Assembly (NCBI RefSeq): GCF_011397635.1
Contig: NC_064760.1
Coordinates: 33,685,856-33,749,855, forward strand
Length of the DNA stretch: 64,000 nucleotides
Direction of reading: 5' to 3'
DNA from: Epinephelus fuscoguttatus
Lineage: Eukaryota > Chordata > Actinopteri > Perciformes > Serranidae
Positions 14,801-27,924 of the stretch are shown piece after piece; position 1 is the stretch's first letter, and every line of letters begins with the position of its first letter. Position numbers and translations under genes: made by a program. Under the pieces are notes generated by a model. It searched no databases. It was not told the DNA's origin and worked only from the letters and a program-made list of their open reading frames with translations.

Positions 14801-16544
14801 TTTACGTATCTATCAAACATTACAGGTTCACATTATTCTAACTTTTGTCAGTTAATATACTTCTTTGTCCTCAGTGGGTCTAAGAGTCACAGCCAAACTG
14901 GAATAAAAGCTGACTTTTGTGTTATTCTTGTATTCACTGATGTCAGGTTGGGGAAGGAGATTCTACTGGAACCCTCACAAATGGAGTACAAACAGCCACC
15001 GCAGCCACTGCTTTACCACCTGGTCATGATGTCATCGCAGGTAAATATACTTAGCATAACTGTTAGTTACACAAATTACGGTCACTTGCTGTGTCTGACT
15101 GTGTTTGCCTTACCTAACTCACAGGAAGGAGTCTGCCTTTTGTAGCTCAGTGCAGAAGTGGCTTTCATTGCCCAATGCATTCATGGTTCTGTGTTTAAAA
15201 ATAAAATGGCATAGATTAAAGAGAGAAAGGATCTTGGCCTGCACTATTCATGGTGTATAGAGTATTACAATTCTGGGTTCAGGTTTGGGTTAATAATTAC
15301 TTTGCATGTTTTTGTTTACTCCTCTGTGTGTGTTTGCAGAGGGTGAAGCAGAAGCTGCAGTGAAGGCAGAGCTCGGTGAGGAGACAGGGTTGGTAGAAGA
15401 GGACCTTGTAGCAGTGTCTTACATGGGAGACGAACTGGACCTGGAGACAGTAGGAGACATCATTGCCATCATAGAGGAGAAGGTACATACTGTGCTCATT
15501 TATAAAAACAGTCTGCTCCATTCACTATGAAAGAGGCAAGTGAGACCAGGATCAGAGTTGGTTTCCTTTTTCATTCATTTAAACTGGAGAGTTTGTTAGA
15601 CTGAATTGTGAAACTGGTATTACAGCTGGTCAAAGCAGACAGCCACCCACCTAGAGCCTGGTTCTCTTAAAGATTTCTGCCTTTTAAAAGGAATTTTGCC
15701 TTTTCATGTGGGAACTGTTTGGCCTCTGTAAATTAAGTAAAGGGTATGGTATCCTAGCACCAGACTCTTAATTTGTATTCTTATACTGTAACCAAAGAGA
15801 GATTTGCTGCTGTTATGATCGCTCCCTATTTGGTGACCTTTTTTTAGTGACCTTTTTTTCCTTGTTTACATACTGTAGAGAAGCATGACATTCAGTCAGT
15901 CAATACTTCAGACACCTTATCGTGTACTTTATGCATGTGCAAAAACTCAAATGTTGACCTGTTGTGACTAAGTCCGAGTGCAGAAAAAGACCTGTAGGTA
16001 CTGCATAGCGTAACATAAACAACGTTTTCTCAATCAATGTTTTCTGTCCTCCCCTCCCTCTTCCCAGGTCGATGACTCTGTGGAGGCCTTGGACGCAGCA
16101 GCAGTGGAAGCAGCGCTCTCTCTCTGCGAAGAGGCTGTCTCAGAAGGACACACCCTCCCTGGCCCCTGGGAGACGCAGGAACTAAAGGCTTCAGACCCAG
16201 CACCCACCGTCCAAGACTCTGATCCCACACAGGAGCCTCAGAATGCGGCCACAATATCAGCCCTGATTCCTGCCAGCATAGAGCCCCAGAGTCAACCAGA
16301 AACTAAAAGAGAACAACAGCTGAAGGGAAACTGTGAGGGACCTGAGGTGGCAGGAAGTGATGTCACCTCTTCTGTCACCTCTGATGACGGTGCAACAGGA
16401 AGTGAGGTCACGGAGGAGGGCGCGGCGGGGAAGGAGGTCACTGAAGCGACAGTCAAGAGTGAAGGAGAGGAATGGAGCCAGCCGGAACCCAACCCGCCCT
16501 GCCTAGGTGGGTAGTGTACTCACATAGACACAGACACAGACACA

Positions 16545-16599
<55 letters not shown>

Positions 16600-19500
16600 G
16601 TCATGCTTATATAGTTATGTCCTTCTAATCCTCCTCTCCTTTTTGTCCCACAGACTCTGAGGACAGCTCTGCGTCGGGAAAAGAGACCAAGGTGACACAC
16701 TAAAGCACATGTACATACACCCGCAGCCTTTGTAAAACACAGTCATTTTACTCTTCGTGTGTGTGTTCTTAAACCCAGGAGGTGAAGGAGGAGGAAGCAG
16801 GGAGTGAGGGTGACCCAGAGGAAGGGATGGAGCTGAAAGAGGAGTGCGGAGAGGGGGAGGGTCCCTATCTGTCAGAGGTGGAGCGGGCAGCCAGCGAGAG
16901 TGAAGACGGTTACGGCCCACCCTCCCAACGCTACACAGCAGATTCACTGGCCAGCAGTCCGGCCTCATCTTCCCAGCTGTAGGTGTCCACATGTGTTCAT
17001 GGGTGCAGAAAGGATGATCTCTGTTATAATAGTGATGTGGGTGTCATGCTAACCATTTTTGTCTGCTGGGTAAAATGTCATATAAAGTGTGACTCCAGGG
17101 CCATGTCCTAAGATAACCCCTGCCCTTACCGCAACTATTTCGGGAGAAATTCTGCTTTAAAAGTAGATAAAGCTTAGCTGGCATTAGTCATGAGTATTCA
17201 TATTGTGACCTTTGAATCAAATTAGGACTCTGTTTCTCTGAGCTAAGCAGTCTTTGGCTGCTGACATAAAAATTCTAAGGGTGTGCATTATTTCTACTTC
17301 TTATTTCTCTTCTGCTTCTACTTCTTATTTCTCTTCTGCTTCTACTTCTTATTTCTCTTCTGCTTCTTGCTGTACGCTTAACAATTCTCTCTTCATTCCC
17401 ACGCTGTTTTCACTTCCTTTCTCTCTATGCATCAGATCTACATGTGGTGAGGACCAGGAGGCAGTGCAGGCCCAGAAGATCTGGAAGAAAGCCATTATGC
17501 TGGTGTGGAGAGCCGCAGCCAACCACAGGTGGAACTTAAACCTCAACAATGAACAAAGTCTTTCTTTGTCAGAATACTGTAGAAGTACCTCACAGTCAGT
17601 TTTGGGAAGTTTTTTTAGTGACACACAAACCATCCTGACTGTATTAAGCTGTTGCATGGCAGCAACAACTCTTATTTAACAGAGGACAATCAGTTTCAGT
17701 GGCTATTATGTCCATTCATTTATGTTTCCCACATTTATTTATTCATTCAGCTTATTTTGTTTCTTTGTAAATGTCATTTACCAACACGATGGTATTAAGT
17801 CAATCTATTCTGTTTAGTTTAATGAATGTGTTAATATATTTTTGCGTAAAAACAGTCAAAATTGAGTATATATACAGCCTGCAAACAAAAGAGTGACAAA
17901 TGTAATGTCAACTAAAATAACAGCTAAATATACTTTGGGAGCACACAAGCGAGGACATAAATGAGTGTGACACTCTGATAAGCCAACATCAGGACTGAAC
18001 TCCACAGTCTTCCAGCTGTTTATTCAGCATTTTGTTGCTTTATTGTTCCCCCTTTGCAAAATAGCATTCGTTTTAAAGTTTCTTGCCCACTGTTGCAAAA
18101 ATTAGATGCTAGTGTTCACTTTTTCTTCTTTGTCTTTTATTTTTTTAGACTTAGTCATGGTAAAGCATGGTCTGGTCTAGAACAAAAGCACTAAAGAAAA
18201 ATCACCTCCCCCGGCAGTTAAATGGAAACTGATGCCTTACAGTGTCATGAATTTATGTTTCTCTCAGGTATGCCAGTGTCTTCTTGCAGCCTGTGTCAGA
18301 TGACATCGCACCTGGTTACCATAGCATCGTACACAGGTAAGAACACACTCACTTCCTTTTGTAGTAAAATCACATCTCACATGCACATACATATGAATGT
18401 ATTCTAACAGAATCTGAAGTGACTGTAGTGCATTCACCAAAATTCTCTATTGGAGCAAAAAGTGATGACCTTTATTTAAACAGTGGAATATAGTAATAGT
18501 AAATAACTTTGATTGTTTGTATTAAACGCATGTCTTCCTCCCACCATCCATCCTGCTCCAGACCCATGGACCTGTCAGCCATCAAGAAGAACATTGAGTC
18601 TGGTGTGATCCGCACAACAGCAGAGTTCCAGCGCGACATTATGCTGATGTTTCAGAATGCCGTCATGTACAACTCGTCGGACCACGATGTGTACCACATG
18701 GCACTGGAGATGCAGCGTGACGTCTTGGAGCACGTCCAGCAGTTCCTGGCCACCCAGCTTATCATGCAGACCTCGGAGAGCGCCATCTCCGCCAAGAGCC
18801 TCCGTGGCAGGGAAGGAAACCGTAAGCCTGGGGAGCCAGCTGAGAAGGTGGGTTGGACGACTTGTTGGGGCGTAAATTAGAATTCCCTTTAAAGTGTCAA
18901 ATAAGTCTGATTTCGATGAAGCACGCTATAAACCTCCAAGTCAATAAATGTCACTGCTAATGTTTGAACCTCAACTGAGGAATGTGTTGAGTTTCAAAAT
19001 ATCAACAGTGAACCAGGAAGAACGTGCAGCTAATGGAGGAGCTGCTGCAGTCAGTCACGCAGCCATAGTGCACTCACTCAGGTGTTAAACTTACTTTGTG
19101 AGATTAAACTTCTTGTCAGGCATTTTTTTTAAACACTTGAAGTTGTGTTCCACCACTATATATGTGTTCCACCGCACAAACTGCATGCATACAGCAGCTC
19201 CACCCAACTTTAACCAGAGAAGAAGTCTAATCAGAATAATTGAAAACACCTGTGTGTGTGGCTTTAAATAATGTGATTATTTGAAGGTGGTCTCAGAGAT
19301 GGATAGTTATTTGTAAAGCAGATTAATACCATGTAAAATATGTAAAGATACAGGAATATACAATAACAATGTTCCTGTTACTGAGCAGAATGTTACTATT
19401 TCTAGGACAGGTCAATTATGCTTTGTGGAAAGTCATGAATAGATATGTTACACAGTCAGTATAGAGAGAACACGTTGCCATAGTTGTGGCAGATTTGTTG

Positions 19501-21006
19501 AACTAGCCATACGGTCATTGTGGTTCTCCTCTTTATACCAAAATATGTCTCAATAGATACCTGAATAATGCTTTACATGTCTCAATTCACCATGATAACT
19601 GAAGTCCTTTAAAACATTTTAATGGATTACTTTAAGAGCACTGTCACATTACAAATTCAGGGCCTTTGGATTGACTTGGCTGTGTTTAAACTCTATTCCT
19701 TGCTGTATTACAGATTGTAATATTGATCCTAAAACAGTATTGATCACCACTGATAAAGTCTGTGTGTTGTTTCCCTCCATCAATACGGGATAATTTGCTA
19801 ATATGAATATAACTAACATGCACTGCCTCAGATTATAGGAATAACAGTCTCACCCTCTGTTCTGCAAAGAGTGTGATATTTTACTCAGCATGACATCACA
19901 TTAAACAGTAATACAAAAGGACATCACATACGTTGAATCCATGCCACTTCTATATTGATGAATTTAAAAAACCTCTATCCAACTTTATGAAACAAAACTC
20001 TTGGTCTTGTCATTTTGTCAAGTTCATTAGGATACACCCCTTGAGATGAGCCGTGTTGTTGTCGAGAAGTCCGATATGGTCGATCCTATGATCTTACTGT
20101 AGCTGAATCGTGCCACACTAATTACTGTGTAGCCTACTGTTACTGAGCTATATAAGTGTGACTTAGCTGGGCCAGTAGCCATGTTTCCATAGACATATTT
20201 TCATGTGCATTTGAAGTGTAGCATTAGAAAAGCTGTATGGAAATGCCAACATCTGATCAAACTTCCTCAAATGCACAAAAAAAGTAGTTAAAAAAAGTTG
20301 TTTTTTGCTTTGGCAGAAATCGTTGATGTGCTAAATGTGATATGGAAACACCTTTTCGGAACATTTCTGATGTACCAAACATTAAACTCACATGACTGAT
20401 CAGCTGTTTCCAGTTTCTGGGTTTTTCCAGATATTCCCATAACGAAAAATGTTCCTTTGTCTCTGAACAACATGAGACGTGGCCAGTACTGGCTGACATG
20501 AAAGAACAATTAAAACTTCCCCAGTTGAAACAAATTCCTGAAATACTCTATTTTTCTCTCGTAGATAGTTAGATGGCCAGGAGGACTTGTTTTGTTTCGG
20601 GTTCGTGATCTCTACTCCTGGCGATTACAGCCATGTGTTAAGCAAAATTATCTCTGCTTAGCCTAGTTTATTCACTTCAGAAAAGTTTTTCTTGACATTT
20701 AAAATGAAACATGGCTAGTGATGCAGGCTGACCATTGTGCCAATCTCTCAAAAGCTTGACACTGATTACATGTAATATACCTGCATTCACATCAGCATCA
20801 TGCCAGTCAGACATGCACACATTGTTGAATACACAGGACACTTAAGACAACTCGGTGCAGTTGTCTGTCTCCTCTCGGCTCGCTACGATGTGCTTCAGTG
20901 GAATAATTCCTGGTGTTGACTTCCCTGTTGATTCATGTCCTGCATGCTGGCTGCACCTCTCCTCGCCAACTTCTGTCTGTCTGCATCTGCCTGTCACTGA
21001 CTCAAC

Positions 21007-21038
<32 letters not shown>

Positions 21039-21131
21039 AGACATCGTCCGCAAAAATGTTCATATTTGCTGCTGTGTGTAGGAGTGTATTAGTTTCTCTT
21101 AACTGTGTGACTGTGGGAATCTTGTGTGTAT

Positions 21132-21174
<43 letters not shown>

Positions 21175-21971
21175 TAACAGGGTTCCTGTCAGTCATGGCA
21201 TTTTTGAAGTATCATGGAATTTAGAAATATGAGTTCCAGACAGGAGATATCTGGGAGTTTGCAACATTTTTGTAGAAAGTTCAGAAATATAGGTGAATTT
21301 TGCAAATAGTTTACTCTACAGAATGTATTTAACAAACTGCGACACAAATGTCATAAATGTTTTAATCTTTTATTCGTCTCTTTCTCCATAGCAAACTGGG
21401 GATGACATTAAACTGTCACATCCTTTTTAGGACTTTACTTAGCTAAACAATAATACAAGTAACATCCGTTTAGGTGCTGCGACTGAACAGAAGTCATGGT
21501 ATTTTTCATAGGAGCCATGATGGGAACTGTGGTGTGGTGTTTGTGAGCTGCCTTAAAGATGTGTATGTGTGTGTGAGAGTGTGCTTTCCTGCTCATGTAC
21601 ATGCCTGATTGTCTCAGGTGTGTTTATATCTATGTCTGTGTATCTGTCTGTTTATAATCTCACTGTGTACTATCTGCATATGAGAGTGTTTGTCTGTCTG
21701 TCTTTTTTGTGTGTGTGTATGTGCCGTGCAGCGGTCGATTGGACGCTTGTACCTCGGCGTGCTTCTGTGTTTTTCACCGACTTGTATGAAACTTGCTTTC
21801 TCACGCACATGTGTGTGTTTTCTCTCTCTTTCTCACTCCGATGTTTGTCCTCCTACAGGACAGTGTCCCAATGGCCTCTCCTGCTTTCCTTCTCTCTCTT
21901 TTTGTAAGTATTCAGGTTCTCCCTCAGATTGCACCAGAACCAGGCCACGCTCCGCACACGCTTGTCTCAAT

Positions 21972-22010
<39 letters not shown>

Positions 22011-23790
22011 TGTAACATGCTATGTACACATCTGTCTGTACCTCTCATCTCTTTTCTTTCTCTCGATTCAGTTTGATTTTAGTGGCATTAAGGAAACATA
22101 ACTGCTCCAGAAATAAAACTAGTACAGAAAGTCATTAGAGTGATTTCTCCTAATTTAAAGTCTAAGTTAATATGATTTAAAGCAGGTGTTTTCAACCAGG
22201 AGTCCGGGGGTCTTCAGGGGTCCTTGAGGGAGTTCCAGGGGGTTCCAAGTAAACCTAATGTGAGTTAGAGACGTAAGAGTTCTTATCTCATCATCTGTAT
22301 AGGCAGCTGTCGAACTCCAGTCTTAATCTAATAACCTAAAACTTTTCAGATCGAGGTCCCTGAAGGTAAATCTCATCAAATAGAGGTCCATGACCTAATC
22401 TGTATCAATTAGGGATGGCAACAATTAACCTTTAATCTGTTAACTGCAGAGAATATGGGTTAATTTTGCTGCTCTTCAGTTTACTGCACTGCACACCACC
22501 TGGGTCTGGTAGGAGCTAGCGAGCGGCACCACTCATGTGGCCATTACTGCTAGTAATGCTGTCCCTTAATACATCCAGGGTCCCAACCCAACAGCACTGC
22601 AGTGGAAACATTGCCCTCCACCCTTTAGTGTCCCCTGAGCTCGCCCTGTTGAGTAAGAGGCTCAATTTTGAGATATAAAACCCCTCTAGAATTTTTTTTT
22701 ACTGTCAGCATGGCCAGTAGAGCTAATATAGTAAATAATGCTAAAGGGGTTATACGGTTCAGATTAAAGCCATTTACTCACCGGAGGGTGGGCACAATAT
22801 TTCCACAGCAACACGTTCTGCCACCAGGATGAGATTTGAGTTCTAATCACTGAATAAGTGGTGCAGCTAGCTAGCTAAAGTTAGCTCCTTCCCAACCCAG
22901 ATTGTGCACAGTGCAGAGCGGCCAATAACCAGGGGAGACAAGAGGGTGGGCAGTGGGCATGTTCCCACACGTTAATGCGGCTGGCCGGCTGCCAGCAGAA
23001 TTAAAATAAAAGGAAAGATATTTACATCAGAAAACATTCAGCCTTAACCACCACCTACTGGATAGCACTTCAAAATTCAGCACTGTTGCTCACAGTGGAG
23101 AGCTGGACCAAAGGAAAGACCTCTTATATTTCCTTTTTCTTATTTTGAACTGTGCAGTTACTGTTTAATGGGTTTTGGCCCTTCAAAAGCACAATTAACT
23201 AAAACTGACTTGGCTCATATCAGTATAGGGGCCCTTGACATGACAAAAGATTGGGAAACAATTGGAAGTAAAAGTTGGAAATAAATGATGTATTTTTTTA
23301 AGAGTTTAACAATCCTGACTGGTGAATAGAAGTACCTTTTTTGAGCTGAGCCACAGTCACTTTAAACCAGCTCAGACCGAAGTATACACAAATACACAAA
23401 TATTAAATGTGAAATAACCAAAAATGTAACTTAATAATAATGTAATATAGGTTTTATGGCCTTTACATGAGATTGTATTTATTTTCTCTTTGATTTCCTG
23501 TCAGTCAAACATGACGCGACTTCTTTAACTTGAGACATGTCGGACTCTGGACTGTTTCTCTAATGTTTCTTTGTTTTTAGTAGTTACCTGGTCTATCAGG
23601 TTTTACAACAGCTGTGATGACAAGGTGAAAGACGACCATTAAGGTACTAAACTTTAGTATCAAATACTCAGCAGTACTGAAGAAGCAAGAACCAGTCCCT
23701 CAGCACTCAGCCATGTGCAGCTGTGTAGATGTGTTGTGTGGAAAACAATGAAAGGGCGTCTTTGTCTCTCACTCTTCCTCTCTCTGACAG

Positions 23791-23832
<42 letters not shown>

Positions 23833-24339
23833 TCCGTGCCACCCTCATAAACTTTAAGTTCTGTTTTGACACAATATCCTCACCATACACACAAGCTCAG
23901 GTAACCTTTCATCACCCAAGCTTCCGTCGACCTTCGGTTAATGACCCCATGCTGGTTTCCTGTGTTTTTCTGTTCACGTGCGACTGTCTGTGTCTCTGCA
24001 TGTTCTAATTTCTTTTCTCCTTCTTTTCTTTTGAATTCTTCCTTTAATTTTGATCATCATCGGTTTTTTTTCTGTTCTTCATTTGGGGAGGAAGCCTTCC
24101 GAGGTGGACTGTGCTGTGTTTTTTGTGCAGAGCTCAGTCGCGTGAGGTGGTCCGCCGACGGGCCTCCCTTCACTCACTCCAACTGACCTTTGACTTTTAC
24201 ATCCTCATGTGATTTTTTTGCTTTCTGGCTCTCTCTGTTTCTTTCTCCCTGCTTCTCCTCGTCTGTCACTCTGCTGCAGGACGGAGGCACCAGGGGTCGC
24301 CGTAGTGCCATGGAGGCTGACCTCAAAATGAAGAAATAG
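8842..24339 (+). CDS. brd8: Bromodomain-containing protein 8 (complete, 19 coding exons)
   Basis: Exons: 8842-8860, 9827-9923, 11282-11351, 11460-11509, 11631-11753, 11846-11926, 12234-12298, 13654-13850, 14297-14488, 14947-15040, 15340-15482, 16068-16506, 16654-16691, 16779-16978, 17436-17528, 18268-18336, 18562-18847, 21859-21903, 24280-24339. They sum to 2361 nt (786 aa) with all phases consistent. BRD8 is the acetyl-lysine reader subunit of the nuclear NuA4/TIP60 acetyltransferase complex. Seen: an N-terminal SANT-like region (EPWSVREKLCLASSVMRSGD), a basic/coiled segment (RKRGEKGEVVETIEDVIVRR, then LKKLLRDTQEQYRKLKKE), the block GDELDLETVGDIIAIIEEK, an acidic E/K-rich middle, one bromodomain and the conserved end GGTRGRRSAMEADLKMKK. 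The start follows the family MA(S/T)GxGKHK. A 13-Thr run is unusual. Exon 9 contains LSELL, an LxxLL-type motif. Confidence 0.96.
10268..10789. mobile_element. TTAA-flanked non-autonomous DNA element in brd8 intron 2
   Basis: TTAA occurs at 10264-10267 and 10790-10793. Termini are AGGTCTAATGTGTAGGATTT on the left and, inverted on the right, AGGTCCAGGGCGTAAGATTT (16 of 20 alike). The ends match the common fish MITE beginning 'aggtccagtgtgtagga'. The right boundary is uncertain by one base. There is no coding capacity. Confidence 0.65.
12825..13250. mobile_element. Long hairpin (foldback) element in brd8 intron 7
   Basis: 12961-13043 and 13071-13153 are near-perfect inverted copies of about 83 nt separated by a 27-nt loop. 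Weaker complementarity extends outward to about 12825 and 13250 (the shared block 'tatgctatatt' lies near each outer end). A single related arm occurs at about 63378-63495, so this is a dispersed family. The transcript could fold into a very stable stem. Confidence 0.75.
13803..13841 (+). repeat. brd8: Coding trinucleotide run (ACC/ACT)13 in brd8 exon 8
   Basis: Thirteen consecutive Thr codons, ten ACC and three ACT, lie between GSDD and HSV just before the exon 8 donor at 13851. The ACC/ACT interruptions would slow but not prevent slippage. I do not recall this run in mammalian BRD8. Confidence 0.9.
16524..16596 (+). repeat. (CA)n microsatellite downstream of brd8 exon 12 donor
   Basis: CAGACA units run into pure CA of about 50 nt. 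The array starts 17 nt after the exon 12 5' splice site (16507). Confidence 0.95.
17292..17363 (+). repeat. 24-bp tandem repeat, three copies, brd8 intron 14
   Basis: Three identical 24-bp pyrimidine-rich units (TTCTACTTCTTATTTCTCTT plus TCTGC-type end) lie 70-140 nt upstream of the exon 15 acceptor at 17436. They extend the pyrimidine-rich region before the bromodomain exons. Confidence 0.85.
17436..18786 (+). other. brd8: Bromodomain-coding exons of brd8
   Basis: Exons 15-17 encode the bromodomain, about residues 611-735. In order: QAQKIWKKAIMLVWRAAANH (helix Z), SVFLQPVSDDIAPGYHSIVH (ZA loop), RPMDLSAIKKNIESG (helix A), EFQRDIMLMFQNAVMYNSSD (helix B with the acetyl-lysine-contacting Asn of the YNSS motif) and VYHMALEMQRDVLEHVQQFL (helix C). 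The key binding residues are present, so the reader function looks intact. Confidence 0.9.
18848..21858 (+). other. brd8 intron 17 (3 kb)
   Basis: Nothing coding is recognised. The intron holds a (CTGT)n run at 21006-21038, a (TG)n run at about 21133-21173, and low-complexity TG/CT-rich DNA near the acceptor. The stretch 20170-20520 ('tgtttccatagaca...' with a mirrored 'tatggaaaca') looks like another degenerate MITE. 18900-20150 shows nothing recognisable. Confidence 0.5.
21904..24279 (+). other. brd8 last intron
   Basis: It contains (CA)n at 21975-22006 and 23793-23830. A degenerate dispersed repeat starts near 22190 ('ttttcaaccaggagtccgggg', hAT-like), and another TE-like stretch begins near 22400. 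No alternative coding exon was recognised. Confidence 0.5.
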
Positions 24340-26375
24340 AAATGAGATTTCAGAGAACGAGACACTTGGAGAGACAAAGAGTCACTCAGAGAAGGTGGAG
24401 CTGAATACTTACTGGTCACTTTGGTCGTTTTCTGAAGAGGACTGTGCAGTCTTTGTGTAGACAGTCTGGATGGGTATGTCTGTCTGTCAGTGTGTCTGAG
24501 AGGGCTGCACAGACCTTCTTCTCCAGTTCCTATGATTGGTTTATATGCCGTGCCGTGGGCTTTCACTCCACTTTCCCCAAGTATCATTTCACCAGCAAAG
24601 GTAGTAGTTCATCATTTCCCTCTGCTGAGACAGAGTAGCGAAGAACTGTGAGACAGAGAGAGAGAGGACATTTTCACCAGCAAACGTTTGTTTGGGATCA
24701 AATGATGAAGCGCAGGATGAGCTCTACTCGCCAGATTTGATCATGTTGAATCGTGGATGCATTAATACTAGCTGATTGATCTGTGTGGGCAGAAAAGACA
24801 CCAGACGGCAACAACAACCGGGATGGCCACATGACAAATCACAATGTACAGTTCCACAAATTGCTAGCACTGCATGTTAGGCTGACACCAACCAGAATCA
24901 AGACTTCTTTCAGTTTGATCACTGCTAAAATGTTAGAGTGAGATTCACTTAAGAAAATCTGATGATGTCACTAAACTGGTTGTTTATGTCTGCTTTGTTT
25001 AGTAACGTATCAGAAGACTCCAGTCTGTTGGCCAGTACTTAAAGGAACATACCAGTGTTTTTGCTTGTTTCAGTCTGTTTTGGTTCATCAACCACAAATT
25101 CCATATACTTTACATTTACGCTGACCTATTTCCAAAGCACATTTTAGGTTTCACTACCGACCCTCATGCAGGCGTGAGCTTCCATTACAGCTGACATATG
25201 TAATCAGTCACAGTAAACAATTTGTTGCTTTTCATTACGTAGATCGCGGGTGGTATAGAGTCTTGCAGGGGTCTGATTTTTCCCCAGACCCGCTGTGGAA
25301 CATGCACATATGACCCAACCAGTCGACACAAGATGCGCAGCCCAGCCCCAAACCACACATCCCACAATAACCATGCACTGTTTAAAAAAATTCAGTTAGA
25401 CAACATTTTTAAATAGATCATTTTGGGACATTTGAAACACGTGAAACCAGCTAAATGTATTTTTAAAACAAAGGTAATTCATGGAATACAATTTAAACTT
25501 AAATTCTTTGCTCATTTTCAAATAGAGCAGCACGTTTCCACACTTGACTTGCCTATTAGTGTCACACCTGATTGAAGCAGCTCTCATATTCCAGACACAA
25601 AGTCAGCAGTCAGAGAATTAGTGTTAAAACATTGGATAAAATTACTTTTGCTTTCATTTATTTTATTATATGTATCATCTCACACCTGTGATCTGACCTG
25701 CATGGTCTTTGTTTAACCCAGAAGAAAATAGGCTACTGCCTGCAAAATCACCTTGTTTTTATGGGTCAGTCATGCAAGAAAACTCTGGTGTGGTGCTGCT
25801 GAGGCCAGTTTCAGTCTCTGCGTCTGAAAATCGACAAAGTATGTTTTCAAAGTCCAGGATCCATGCTATTATGGAAGTGGTGAAATGCATATTGGGGTTT
25901 TTTTTGGCATATAAAAGATTGCCATTTCCCAGCAGGCTTTAAAAGCTCAGATGTCCGAGTGTCTTTGAAAGCACCAACAGAGTTTTTTAAACAGTTTGTA
26001 CCTGCTTTGTCATGTAACAATGATATAACACACAGTAAGTCAACAAATTGTTCACTTGATGAATCATCTTAACCTCCACCTGTAATGTACAATGCAGGCG
26101 TCTCACTGAGTGTGTCAATGGACTGAAATGTAGGATGTTTGTTGTTGCTGAAATAGTATTGATGCATCCCTATGTGTCACTTAGGATGTAGCCAGAGTGT
26201 GCTACGTAGATAGCATAAAAAAAAACATGTTTGTGTAATGTGTGTTAGATGAGAGTACAAAAACAAGTTTTGTACCTGTGAGCTGGATCATGTAGAGTTT
26301 TGTGTTTGGATAGCTGATACATGTATGTGTTCTGTTGTACATTTGTTAAATAAAAAGATTATTTGATCTAAACTT
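24340..26375 (+). other. brd8 3'UTR
   Basis: This is sequence after the TAG at 24337-24339. The first good poly(A) signal context is AATAAA at 26349-26354, followed by a GT-rich stretch. The segment at about 25040-25300 begins 'ttaaaggaacatacc' and may be a TE insertion in the UTR. The 3' end is inferred. Confidence 0.5.
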
Positions 26376-27544
26376 AAAGATCAGAGTTGTGTACTCACTG
26401 TGGAATTTATTTTATCTTGATTATTTTACTTTACTTTTGCAACCTGACTTCCAGCATCAGCTTTTTGGAAATCTGCTGCCACCAGCTGCATTCAGTGTCT
26501 TAAATAATCTGGCACACTGAACCTTGTGTAATCATTTTCCCTCACTTGTAAACAACTTGAAACTTAATAAGTTGTGTACGCCAAAGTATCAGGCTCCATT
26601 GCTGTTAAAAGCAGATGTCATCATGAGTATGAGGGACAAACGGCATGTTTACAGTGCACGTAAGTTCCTACAGCAGTGGTTCTCAAACTTTTTCCTTAAG
26701 GGAAACCTTTTCTATCCTTGAGTAAACTGACAACCCCTGACTAAGTAACATAGATATTATATTCTGTACAATTAACCCAAATAGAGAACACAACAACTGC
26801 AGGAAGTTTGTTTAATTGGGCAATTTTAATGAATTTTGAGCAGATTATTTCATGTGCATATTGCATCAGAGATGGGTTTTCCTTATATTTTTAGTAATGT
26901 TTTATACTACTCTCTGTATTATGTATGTTAAACATTCTTAATAGGCTGTTTTTTTAAATACAAATACAGTATTTTCCTCTTCCTGACACTTTGTAGGTTG
27001 TTTAAACTCCTAGTGTTCAGGTCTTCACTGTGCCCTTATGTCAGATTTTACATCTTTTTAATAATCTTAAAATAAGTATTCTTCTCAGAATTGAATAAAA
27101 AACCTTTAAAATTAAGGAGGCTTGAATTTTTAAGCAAACTCTACTTAAAAAATGTTATTTAAAAAACCTTCAGAGAACCTATTTGTTGCTATTCATGTGT
27201 GGGAATTGTGTGTGACACATCACATTATCTCACATTACTTCCTGTCTAAATTGATGTTATTGGTGCTTTGATGCAATTTTGAAACATTTAAATTATGTTT
27301 TTAATCATTTTGTTAATAAATGTTTCATGAGTAATAGTTGGTTTCAATTGTTATTTGATATTAGTAAATTAAAAATTTATGTCATTATAAGAGTGGTAAC
27401 ATTATAAAGGCCATTGTGCACAGATAAATACAGGTGTGCCTTGAGATTTAAGTTTTAAGTTTAAAAAAAAAAAAAAAATACAATGACCTACAGTATACTC
27501 TACATATAACTTTATAAAAGTGACTGCAAGCACAGGACAAAGAA
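26376..27544. other. Intergenic space between convergent brd8 and ddit4l
   Basis: AT-rich DNA with no gene. At about 26674 a degenerate MITE end reads CAGTGGTTCTCAAACTTTTT, the common fish hAT-type terminus. A poly(A) run lies at 27462-27478. Both neighbours end here tail-to-tail. Confidence 0.55.
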
Positions 27545-27924
27545 ATTGTAGTGTAAAAAAATTTATTTCACATTTGCATAAATAACAAAAGTACAGCACA
27601 CGTCAGGAGTGAGACCCGCCCAGTCCTGGAGGAAGTTTTCATGTTTACAGTGTACACTTTTAACATTCAACCATTCTGTGCAAAATACTCTTATTGGCTA
27701 CAGAGTGTAGAAAACAAGTAGTCCGGCCTCCTGCTCCAAGTTAGACATTCATACATGAACAAAGAACAGTCCACTTCCTTGGAGCTAAAACAAAAGACAG
27801 GACAGTATTTCCAGTGCAGTCCAGACCAAACCTGTAGCCTGATACTTGAGCTAAAGTTGAGAATAACATTCACACAAAAAAAGAGGCAACCAGTGAGACA
27901 GGGGTTTGCTTTCTTAACTTCCCC
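27545..27924 (-). other. 3'UTR and poly(A) signal of the ddit4l-like gene
   Basis: On the minus strand, AATAAA lies at 27562-27567, about 360 nt after the stop codon. No other signal lies closer, so cleavage is expected near 27545. Confidence 0.6.

Noticed and set aside
16030-16492. Minus-strand open frames of 64-74 codons
   Set aside because: They are antisense to brd8 exon 12, whose composition keeps all frames open.
24174-24587. 137-codon minus-strand open frame
   Set aside because: It is antisense to the brd8 last exon and low-complexity CT-rich flanks; no recognisable domain.
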